From: Sphingomonadales bacterium
GTDB taxonomy: Bacteria > Pseudomonadota > Alphaproteobacteria > Sphingomonadales > Sphingomonadaceae
Length of the DNA stretch: 9,214 nt
Direction: 5' to 3'
NCBI GenBank assembly: GCA_027489295.1
Contig: JAIYAA010000162.1
Location: 1-9,214, forward strand
The position numbers and the translations under genes are program-made. Position 1 is the first letter of the stretch. The number at the start of each line of letters is the position of its first letter. Shown here piece by piece: positions 1-6,033 of this stretch. Under the pieces are notes generated by a model. It made no database searches and was not told the DNA's origin. It was given only the letters and a program-made list of their open reading frames with translations.

Positions 1-224
1 AACGTCTCGTCCGCTCGGAAGAGGTCCATATGGTCGTCGTCCCCGGCAGCGAGGGCGATTTCGGCGTGCTCGAAGGCCATGCGCCGATCATGTCGACGAT
101 CCGCGACGGCAATATCGAGGTCTACAAGGCCGGTGCGACCACGCCGGAGCTGATCCGCGTCGAAGGCGGCTTCGCGGAGGTGAACGAGCGCGGCCTGACC
201 GTGCTGGCCGAACGCGCCGAATAA
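1..224 (+). CDS. atpC: ATP synthase F1 epsilon subunit (AtpC), 3' part
   Basis: The reading frame is open from base 3 and stops at TAA 222-224, giving 73 visible residues. The 5' end lies outside the window, probably by only about a dozen codons. The visible part fits the N-terminal beta-sandwich of the epsilon subunit: [20 protein letters not shown], then [13 protein letters not shown] and a final [17 protein letters not shown]. This subunit sits on the central stalk of the F1 motor on the cytoplasmic side of the inner membrane and joins the gamma subunit to the c-ring. The E. coli protein is about 139 residues, and its last roughly 50 form two helices that can inhibit ATP hydrolysis. Here the protein ends straight after the beta-sandwich, so those helices are absent. 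A hairpin terminator 27 bases downstream suggests this is the last gene of the atp operon. Identification is firm; the exact start cannot be seen. Confidence 0.95.
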   Translation, partial: RLVRSEEVHMVVVPGSEGDFGVLEGHAPIMSTIRDGNIEVYKAGATTPELIRVEGGFAEVNERGLTVLAERAE

Positions 225-251
225 GCCGGGCCCTGCGCCACCGGCCGTCAG

Positions 252-283
252 ACAGCCCCGCGAGAGCGGGGCTGTTTGCGTTT
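252..283 (+). terminator. Intrinsic terminator-like hairpin after atpC
   Basis: A perfect 10-bp stem (252-261 with 266-275) closes a GAGA tetraloop. It is followed by TTGCGTTT, a poor, interrupted U-tract. The position right after the atpC stop suggests it ends the atp transcript and insulates cpaF. The stem is seen directly; its terminator function is inferred. Confidence 0.75.
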
Positions 284-359
284 CGGGTCTTCGTATAGTT
301 AGCCAAATCGCAAGGCTTCTCCTGTACTCCCCGGTGCTTCCTTGGGGACAACAGGTTCG

Positions 360-1913
360 ATGAGCGCGTTTGGTCGTCGTGGCGGCATGGGAAGCGGATC
401 CGGCGGTCGTCCCGCCTTCGGGGTCGCGCGGCCGATGCAGGGCGGCGGCTTTCAGCGCCCGGAGCCATTGCCGCTTGGCGGCGAGCAGTTCCCGCCGCTC
501 GATCTGGTGCCGCTGCCGGGCCAGAGCCCCTATGATCCGATGCTGGAGCGCGACCCGCTCGGCCCCAGCGCGTCGAGCGCCGAAGCGATGCAGCGCCTCG
601 CCGATCGCCAGGCCGCCCCCTCCGAACAGGGCAATTCGCGCAACGAAGGCTTCGAAGCCTCGATCCACCGCATCAAGGAACAGGTGCTGCCGCGCCTGCT
701 CGAGCGTGTCGATCCGGAAGCCGCGGCGACGCTGACCAAGGACGAGCTCGCCGAGGAATTCCGCCCGATCATCGGCGAGGTGCTCGGCGAACTGAAGCTC
801 ACCCTCAACCGGCGCGAGCAGTTCGCGCTGGAAAAGGTGCTGGTCGACGAACTGCTCGGGCTCGGGCCGCTCGAAGAGCTGCTCGCCGACGCCGCCGTCA
901 CCGACATCATGGTCAACGGCCCCGAGCAGACCTATGTCGAGCGCAAGGGCAAGCTCGAGCTCGCCAACATCCAGTTTCGTGACGAGGAGCATCTGTTCCA
1001 GATCGCCCAGCGGATCTGCAACTCGGTCGGTCGCCGCGTCGACCAGACCACCCCGCTCGCCGACGCGCGGCTCAAGGACGGCAGCCGCGTCAACGTGATC
1101 GTGCCGCCGCTCAGCTTGCGCGGCACCGCCATCTCGATCCGCAAATTTTCCGCCAAGCCGATCACGCTCGACATGATGGCCAAGGGCGGATCGATGTCCG
1201 AGAAGATGGCGACCGCGCTCAAGATCGCGGGGGCCAGCCGGTTCAACATCGTCATCTCGGGCGGCACCGGCTCGGGCAAGACGACGATGCTCAACGCGAT
1301 CTCGAAGATGATCGATCCCGGCGAGCGCGTGCTGACGATCGAGGACGCCGCCGAACTCCGCCTGCAGCAGCCGCACTGGCTGCCGCTGGAAACCCGGCCC
1401 GCCAATCTGGAGGGCCAGGGCGAGATCTCGATCCGCGACCTCGTCAAGAACGCGCTGCGCATGCGCCCCGATCGCATCATCCTAGGCGAAATCCGCGGCG
1501 CGGAGTGTTTCGACATGCTCGCCGCGATGAACACCGGTCACGACGGATCGATGTGCACCCTCCACTCGAACAGCCCCCGCGAGGCGCTGGCCCGGATGGA
1601 GAACATGGTGATGATGTCCGACATCAAGGTGCCCAAGGAAGCGATCAGCCGCCAGATCGCGGATTCGGTGGACCTGATCATCCAGGTGAAGCGCCTGCGC
1701 GACGGTAGCCGCCGGGTGACCAACATCACCGAGGTGATCGGCATGGAAGGCCCGGTGATCGTGACCCAGGAACTGTTCAAGTTCGAGTATCTGGACGAGG
1801 GCACCGACGGGAAGATCATCGGCGAATATCGCTCGATGGGCCTGCGCCCCTACACGCTCGACAAGGCTCGGCAGTTCGGGTTCGACCAGGCGCTGCTGGA
1901 GGCGTGCCTGTAA
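360..1913 (+). CDS. cpaF: CpaF/TadA-family secretion ATPase (Flp/Tad pilus assembly motor)
   Basis: This encodes 517 residues of a GspE/VirB11-superfamily hexameric ATPase. CpaF powers assembly, and in some systems retraction, of Flp/Tad pili at the cytoplasmic face of the inner membrane. Residues 1-95 are low-complexity, rich in Gly, Arg, Pro and Ser, and probably disordered. Residues 100-260 form the usual N-terminal domain, including the conserved stretch LLGLGPLEELL and TDIMVNGPEQTYVE. Walker A is GGTGSGKTT (301-309), the Asp box TIEDAAE (326-332), Walker B IILGEIRG (373-380), and the His box MNTGHDGSMCTLHSNS (390-405), so all catalytic elements are present. I chose ATG 360 because GGGGA lies 11 bases upstream. 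An in-frame TTG at 342 would add six residues but has no better ribosome site. No other cpa/tad genes flank it: atpC lies upstream, and the next gene is convergent only four bases away. It is therefore probably transcribed alone and works with a pilus locus elsewhere. Confidence 0.94.
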   Translation: MSAFGRRGGMGSGSGGRPAFGVARPMQGGGFQRPEPLPLGGEQFPPLDLVPLPGQSPYDPMLERDPLGPSASSAEAMQRLADRQAAPSEQGNSRNEGFEASIHRIKEQVLPRLLERVDPEAAATLTKDELAEEFRPIIGEVLGELKLTLNRREQFALEKVLVDELLGLGPLEELLADAAVTDIMVNGPEQTYVERKGKLELANIQFRDEEHLFQIAQRICNSVGRRVDQTTPLADARLKDGSRVNVIVPPLSLRGTAISIRKFSAKPITLDMMAKGGSMSEKMATALKIAGASRFNIVISGGTGSGKTTMLNAISKMIDPGERVLTIEDAAELRLQQPHWLPLETRPANLEGQGEISIRDLVKNALRMRPDRIILGEIRGAECFDMLAAMNTGHDGSMCTLHSNSPREALARMENMVMMSDIKVPKEAISRQIADSVDLIIQVKRLRDGSRRVTNITEVIGMEGPVIVTQELFKFEYLDEGTDGKIIGEYRSMGLRPYTLDKARQFGFDQALLEACL

Positions 1914-1917
1914 GGGC

Positions 1918-2106
1918 TCAGTCCGTGTGCAGCGCGACGCTGACCAGCACCAGCGCCGCGAACAGCCCGGCCATCTGGATCGCCATCCACGGCACCCAGC
2001 CGACCCGTTCGAGGTTCCGCCGCTTGCGCCGGCGATGCTCGGCGATCCCAGCGACGATGGCGACCAGCAGCGCCACCGCTGCGCCGATCCAGAATTGTAG
2101 TTGCAT
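1918..2106 (-). CDS. Small protein with two membrane segments, function unknown
   Basis: This predicts a 62-residue protein. The first hydrophobic helix (about residues 4-21, FWIGAAVALLVAIVAG) is followed by a strongly basic loop (EHRRRKRRNLERVG, about 24-37) and a second hydrophobic helix (about 40-58). By the positive-inside rule the basic loop should be cytoplasmic and both ends periplasmic. ATG 2106 is chosen because AAGGTG lies just upstream (2110-2115). A GTG at 2112 would add two residues but would destroy that spacing. The stop is four bases from the convergent cpaF stop, and the start is 51 bases from the divergent methyltransferase-like gene. I do not recognise a named family. The coherent topology, the good ribosome site and the tight packing support a real gene. 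Confidence 0.72.
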   Translation of the reverse strand: MQLQFWIGAAVALLVAIVAGIAEHRRRKRRNLERVGWVPWMAIQMAGLFAALVLVSVALHTD

Positions 2107-2142
2107 CGTCACCTTGTTGCGTCACAGTCGCGCCCGGATAGC

Positions 2143-2148
2143 AGGGAG
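2143..2148 (+). promoter_or_regulatory. Ribosome binding site setting the methyltransferase-like start
   Basis: AGGGAG lies nine bases before ATG 2158. It selects this start over an in-frame ATG further upstream at 2101, which would place non-hydrophobic residues ahead of an otherwise clean signal peptide. Confidence 0.7.
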
Positions 2149-2157
2149 CCTCCGCCA

Positions 2158-2967
2158 ATGCGCCATACTCTTGTCGGCATCGCCGCCGTTACCACCATCG
2201 CCGCCGTCGCCAGCGTTGCTGCGCAGCAACCCGCTGCGCTGCGCCAGGCGATCGAACGTGCGGTCGCCGCGCCGAGCCGTACGCCCGCCAATACCGCCCG
2301 CGACAAATATCGCCACCCCGCCGAGACGCTCGCCTTCTTCGGCGTGAAGCCCGGCGACACGGTGGTCGAGATCTGGCCGAGCGGCGGCTGGTATACCGAG
2401 ATTCTCGCCCCGCTCACCCGCGGCAAGGGTACGCTCTACGCGGCGGTGCCCAGCGGCAACGCCAAGGGGATCGAGGCGCTGAAGGCCAAGGATGCCGCGC
2501 TCTACGGGCAAATTCGCGTCGCCAGCTTCCCCGCCGCGGCCGGCCAGGCCAAGGTGCCGAACGGCACCGCCGACGTGGTGCTGACGTTCCGCAACGTCCA
2601 CAATTGGCGGATGGGCGGCCAGGACGGGAAGGACTATTCGCCCGAGGCGTTCAAGCAGATGTACGCGATGCTCAAGAAGGGCGGCACGCTCGGCATCGAG
2701 GACCATCGCCTGCCCGAGAGCGCGAGCGACGAGCGCGAGACCAAGAGCGGCTATCTGAAGGTCTCGACCGTCCGCCGGCTGGCCGAAGCGGCGGGCTTCA
2801 AGTTCGTCGGCGCCTCGGAAGTCAACGCCAACAAGGCCGATCCCGCCGATTGGCCGAACGGCGTGTGGACGCTGCCGCCGACCTATGCGCTGAAGGATCA
2901 GGACCGCGCCAAATATGCCGCGATCGGTGAGAGCGACCGCATGACGCTCAAGTTCCGCAAGCCGTGA
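2158..2967 (+). CDS. Exported class I methyltransferase-like protein (COG4798 type)
   Basis: This encodes 269 residues. Residues 1-22 form a signal peptide (MRHTLVGIAAVTTIAAVASVAAQQ, likely cut after the AA), so the protein should act in the periplasm. The rest has a Rossmann-type methyltransferase layout. Motif I is VVEIWPSGGWYTEIL (69-83), a later strand is ADVVLTFRNVHNW (138-150), and GGTLGIEDHR (175-184) corresponds to the post-motif strand. The usual glycine-rich ExGxGxG loop is altered to EIWPSGG, which I recall as typical of the COG4798 'predicted methyltransferase' group. S-adenosylmethionine is not expected in the periplasm, so the protein may not be a true methyltransferase. Substrate and role are unknown to me. 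The start is set by AGGGAG at 2143-2148. The gene stands alone between a divergent small gene and a hairpin, so it is probably monocistronic. Confidence 0.85.
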   Translation: MRHTLVGIAAVTTIAAVASVAAQQPAALRQAIERAVAAPSRTPANTARDKYRHPAETLAFFGVKPGDTVVEIWPSGGWYTEILAPLTRGKGTLYAAVPSGNAKGIEALKAKDAALYGQIRVASFPAAAGQAKVPNGTADVVLTFRNVHNWRMGGQDGKDYSPEAFKQMYAMLKKGGTLGIEDHRLPESASDERETKSGYLKVSTVRRLAEAAGFKFVGASEVNANKADPADWPNGVWTLPPTYALKDQDRAKYAAIGESDRMTLKFRKP

Positions 2968-2973
2968 TCTCCA

Positions 2974-3002
2974 GGGCCCGCCCCTCCCGGGGGGGCGGGC
3001 CC
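2974..3002. terminator. GC-rich hairpin between convergent genes
   Basis: A perfect 11-bp stem pairs 2974-2984 with 2992-3002 around a 7-base loop (TCCCGGG). It starts seven bases after the stop at 2967 and ends 12 bases before the GH43 stop at 3014, so it could serve both strands. Neither strand has a T-run after it, so the hairpin may work with Rho or as a 3'-end stabiliser instead of as a classical intrinsic terminator. Confidence 0.6.
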
Positions 3003-3013
3003 CACGCGCCGGA

Positions 3014-4648
3014 TCAGCCGCGCGTGGGATCGGGCAGATAGTCCCGCTCGCGATAGTCGAACCAGTCGAAGTCGGCGGGGATGCCCCTGCCGCTCATGTC
3101 CTGGCATGCCATCCCGATGAACGCGCCGGTGAAGTTGGGGAGGCCCGGGGCGCTGGCCTCGTCCGAGAGGATCGAGGCGTCGAAGAGGTCGGGCAGCCAC
3201 GTCCACCCGTCTTCGCCAACCAGGCGATAGCCGAAGCGCAGCCGCTCGTAATCGATCTCGCAGCGTAGTTCGACTGGACCTTCCGGCAGCGGAATCGGTG
3301 CGGTGAAGGCATCGCCCTGCGGCGCGTCGGGCAATGCGGTCATCACGCGCAGGTGACGGCCCGTTGCATCGTCGTGGCTGATGTGGAGGTAGTGGAACTT
3401 GGTGCCGTTGTAATAGGCGACCAGGCCCGCTGCCTGCTGGAAGTCGAGCGGTTCGAAATCGATGCTGCACGATGCGGAGATGCAGAATGCCTGCAGCCGT
3501 CGCGCAACCAATGCCTGGGTGAAGACGCTGCCGATCGATTCGCGGCCGAACAGGCGGAGATGGCCGGGACGCGCGGCGAGGCTGAAGATGCGGTCGGGCT
3601 CGGGGGTGCGCAGCCATTGCCAGTCGATCGGCAGCGCCGCCCCGTCGAAATCCTCGTGCATGCCAGTCTCCCGCGCCGGCGATCGCTTGCCCGGCGGCGC
3701 CAGCATGTCGAGTTCGGGCAGGCCGAGGCCGTTGCGCGTGTAGAGCCAGCCATCGTCGGCCCAGCGCATCGGCTGGATCGCGGTCTCGCGTCCCAGCACG
3801 CAGCGGCCCCGGCCGGGAAGGGGGCGGCCGCAGAGATAGACGAGCCAGGGCTCGCCTGCGGGCGTGTGGACCAGATCGGCATGCCCGGCACGCGCCAGCA
3901 CCGCGTCCGGGCGGGTGCGGCTGGAAAGGATGGTGGTATCCGGGTGCAGTTCATACGGCCCGGTGAGCGAGCGCGACCGCGCCATGGTGACGGCATGGTT
4001 CCAGCCGGTGCCGCCCTCGGCGGTGATCAGATAGTAATAGTCGCCCCGCCGATAGAGGTGCGGTGCCTCGGTCAGGCCCAGCGCGGTGCCGGCGAAGATG
4101 TTGGTGCGGTCGCCGACCAGCGTTTCGGCGACGGGGTCATATTCCTGCAGCACGATGCCGGCGAAGCGGTTGCGCCCCGGGCGATGGTCCCAAAACTGGT
4201 TCACCACCCATTTGCGGCCGTCGTCATCGTGGAACAGCGAGGGGTCGAACCCGCTGGAGTTGAGGTGGAACGGATCGGACCAGTCGCCGTCGATCGTCTC
4301 GCAGGTAACAAGATAGTTGTGGAAGTCGCGCAGCGACGCGCCCGAGGCGCCGCCCACCGTGGTACGGCCATAGCGCTTCACATCCGTGTAGCAGAGATAG
4401 AAGCGGGTGCCGTCATGACTGAGGCACGGCGCCCACACGCCGCAGCTGTCCGGATCACCGCGCATGTCGAGCTGCGCCGCGCGCACCAGCGGGCGCGCCA
4501 CCAGCGTCCAGTGGGCGAGATCGCGGCTGTGATGGATCTGCACGCCGGGGAACCACTCGAAGGTCGAGGTGGCGATGTAATAGTCGTCGCCGACGCGGCA
4601 GATCGACGGATCTGGGTTGAAGCCGGGGAGGATCGGGTTTCGGATCAT
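3014..4648 (-). CDS. Glycoside hydrolase family 43 beta-xylosidase / alpha-L-arabinofuranosidase
   Basis: This encodes 544 residues, the usual size for the GH43 subfamily 11 (XynB-like) enzymes. These remove xylose from the non-reducing end of xylo-oligosaccharides, often with arabinofuranosidase side activity. Residues 1-315 form the five-bladed beta-propeller, starting NPILPGFNPDPS and continuing YYIATSTFEWFPGVQIHHSRDL. By comparison with the Selenomonas enzyme, Asp13 (NPDPS) should be the catalytic base, Asp135 (SGFDPSLF) the pKa modulator, and Glu194 (GLTEAPHLY) the acid. Residues 330-540 form the C-terminal beta-sandwich (DUF1349/XynB_C type), including AAGLVAYYNGTKFHYLHIS. No signal peptide is visible, so it should act in the cytoplasm on imported short oligosaccharides. 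Its ATG overlaps the stop of the upstream transporter gene as ATGA, with AAGG upstream, indicating a two-gene operon with translational coupling. The exact substrate cannot be read from sequence. Confidence 0.93.
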   Translation of the reverse strand: MIRNPILPGFNPDPSICRVGDDYYIATSTFEWFPGVQIHHSRDLAHWTLVARPLVRAAQLDMRGDPDSCGVWAPCLSHDGTRFYLCYTDVKRYGRTTVGGASGASLRDFHNYLVTCETIDGDWSDPFHLNSSGFDPSLFHDDDGRKWVVNQFWDHRPGRNRFAGIVLQEYDPVAETLVGDRTNIFAGTALGLTEAPHLYRRGDYYYLITAEGGTGWNHAVTMARSRSLTGPYELHPDTTILSSRTRPDAVLARAGHADLVHTPAGEPWLVYLCGRPLPGRGRCVLGRETAIQPMRWADDGWLYTRNGLGLPELDMLAPPGKRSPARETGMHEDFDGAALPIDWQWLRTPEPDRIFSLAARPGHLRLFGRESIGSVFTQALVARRLQAFCISASCSIDFEPLDFQQAAGLVAYYNGTKFHYLHISHDDATGRHLRVMTALPDAPQGDAFTAPIPLPEGPVELRCEIDYERLRFGYRLVGEDGWTWLPDLFDASILSDEASAPGLPNFTGAFIGMACQDMSGRGIPADFDWFDYRERDYLPDPTRG

Positions 4649-5895
4649 CGGGGCGCCTTGACGAGGGTCCAGAGAAGCACGGCGGCGAGCAGGTCGAGCA
4701 GCCCCAATGCGACGAAGAAGGGGCCATAGCCGAGCGAGGCGACCAGCCCGCCGATCAGCAGCGAGAAGATCAGGATGCTGCCATTGGCGAAGGTGCCAGC
4801 AAGGCCCGCCACCGTCCCGAGCTCGCTCCGCGGGAACAGGTCGCTGGCCATGGTGATGACGGTGACCGACAGCGTCTGGTGCGCGAAGCCGCCGAGGCAG
4901 AGCAGCGCGACCGCGGTCCAGGCGCTCTCGACGCTGGCGACGAACGCCATGCCGGTCATCAGCAGCGCGCCGAAGGTGAAGGTCCAGCGGCGGGCGTTGA
5001 TCAGGCTGATGCCCTTCCGCTGAAGGAACAGCGCCAGCGCCGGCCCGAACATGCAGCCGAGATCGGCGGCGATGAACGGCAGGAAGGCGGAAACCGCGAT
5101 CTCGCTCAGGTTGAAGCCGCGCACCTTTACCAGATAGAGCGGCATCCAGAAGGTGAGCGTGCCCCAGGTCGGGTCGGCGAGGAAGCGGGGCAGCGCGATG
5201 CCCCAGAAGTTGCGCTGGCCGAGCAGGCGGACGAGCGAGGGGCGTTCGCCGCGATCTTGGATATGCGCTTCCTGGCCGGTGAGGATCAGGTCGCGTTCGC
5301 CCTCGGAAATGCCGGGATGCGCCTGCGGGGCGCGGTAATTGGCGAGCCACAGCAGCGCCCAGAGCAGCGCCAGCACGCCGGTGACGACGAATGCAGCCCG
5401 CCAGTTCCACAGCGCGATCGATCCCGCTACCAGCGGCGCGGCGATCGCGGCGCCGGCGGAGGCGCCGAGATTGTAGACGCCGCCGGCGATCCCCCGCTCG
5501 CGCGCCGGAAACCATTCGGAGACGACCTTCAGCCCGCCGGTGTGCGAGGTGCCCTCGGCAAAGCCCAGCAGGCCGCGCAGCGCGAACAGCCATTGCCAGC
5601 TGAAGGCAAGGCCATGCGCCATGCTCAGCAGGCCCCAGCCCGCCGCGAACAGCGCCAGGCCCGAGCGCAGGCCGATCACGTCGAGGATATAGCCCACCAC
5701 CGGCTGCAGCATGATGCCGCCCTGAAAGGCGGCGGTGATGTAGGAATATTGGCGCTCGTCGATGTGGAGATCGGCCATGAAGCTCGGCGCGGCGACCGCC
5801 AGCGTGCTGCGCGTGAGATAGTTGAGCATCGTGCCCAGCATGACGATGCCGATGATCCACCAGCGCAGCGCGCCCGTGCGGTGCCAGAAGGACAT
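4645..5895 (-). CDS. MFS transporter of the anion:cation symporter family, ExuT (hexuronate)-like
   Basis: This encodes 416 residues with about 12 hydrophobic segments. It resembles E. coli ExuT as I recall it across its length. Examples are the first helix with LNYLTRSTLAVAAP (24-37), QYSYITAAF (49-57), the motif-A loop GYILDVIGLRSG (68-79), SEWFPARERGIA (126-137), WGIALPRFLADPTWGT (231-246) and ADLGCMFG (277-284). ExuT proteins import galacturonate or glucuronate with protons. The partner gene here encodes a GH43 xylosidase, so the natural substrate may be a xylan-derived uronate conjugate or xylo-oligosaccharide; that is inference. The start is set by AAAGGGAG five bases upstream of ATG 5895. 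Its stop overlaps the GH43 start by ATGA. A LacI-type palindrome lies 30 bp upstream of the start codon. Confidence 0.9.
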   Translation of the reverse strand: MSFWHRTGALRWWIIGIVMLGTMLNYLTRSTLAVAAPSFMADLHIDERQYSYITAAFQGGIMLQPVVGYILDVIGLRSGLALFAAGWGLLSMAHGLAFSWQWLFALRGLLGFAEGTSHTGGLKVVSEWFPARERGIAGGVYNLGASAGAAIAAPLVAGSIALWNWRAAFVVTGVLALLWALLWLANYRAPQAHPGISEGERDLILTGQEAHIQDRGERPSLVRLLGQRNFWGIALPRFLADPTWGTLTFWMPLYLVKVRGFNLSEIAVSAFLPFIAADLGCMFGPALALFLQRKGISLINARRWTFTFGALLMTGMAFVASVESAWTAVALLCLGGFAHQTLSVTVITMASDLFPRSELGTVAGLAGTFANGSILIFSLLIGGLVASLGYGPFFVALGLLDLLAAVLLWTLVKAPR

Positions 5896-5900
5896 CCACT

Positions 5901-5908
5901 CTCCCTTT
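5901..5908 (-). promoter_or_regulatory. Strong ribosome binding site of the transporter gene
   Basis: Read on the minus strand, AAAGGGAG ends five bases before ATG 5895. It is one of the best Shine-Dalgarno matches in the window and fixes the start of the transporter. Confidence 0.75.
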
Positions 5909-5925
5909 CACGCGCGACCACGCTT

Positions 5926-5937
5926 GTTAACGTTAAC
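5926..5937. promoter_or_regulatory. Palindromic operator, LacI-family type
   Basis: GTTAACGTTAAC is a perfect 12-bp palindrome with a central CG. This is the form expected for LacI/GalR-family repressors, whose hinge helices insert at a central CpG. It stands out as an AT-rich island in GC-rich surroundings. It is centred 36-37 bp upstream of the transporter start and about 100 bp from ada. Control of the transporter/GH43 operon is therefore the natural reading. No regulator gene is in the window, and I could not place a clear -35/-10 pair beside it. Confidence 0.65.
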
Positions 5938-6033
5938 GGTGCCAGCAAAGCCCGCCGTCCGCAAGGTGGTAGACCGTTTTTGATCGCATGCTGCGGGATG
6001 TGTGGCGCCTGGGTGGCGCGTATAGCAAGCAGC

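Noticed and set aside
276..299. Possible cpaF promoter TTGCGT...TATAGT
   Set aside because: The -10-like TATAGT is good, but the only -35-like element is 12 bases away, too short, and overlaps the terminator hairpin tail.
2114..2142. Possible promoter TTGTTG-17-GATAGC before the methyltransferase-like gene
   Set aside because: Spacing is right, but only three of six bases match in each box, and the transcript would start on top of the ribosome site.
3353..4729. A 458-codon plus-strand open frame opposite the GH43 gene
   Set aside because: It is an antisense shadow without a ribosome site or recognisable motif; the minus strand is plainly GH43.
3014..5911. A 965-codon minus-strand open frame spanning both GH43 and transporter genes
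   Set aside because: Only the part up to ATG 4648 is GH43. The rest is an out-of-frame reading of the transporter gene, rich in Arg, Ala, Gly and Pro, as expected from GC-rich DNA. The ATGA overlap and the ExuT-like protein in the other frame show two genes, not a fusion.
6021..6026. TATAGC as a -10 box for ada
   Set aside because: It lies only seven bases before the ATG, and no -35-like element sits at 16-18 bases.
4879..6033. Long plus-strand extension upstream of ada in the same frame
   Set aside because: It is the antisense of the transporter gene with low-complexity composition and no recognisable domain. Ada homology begins at about 6034.
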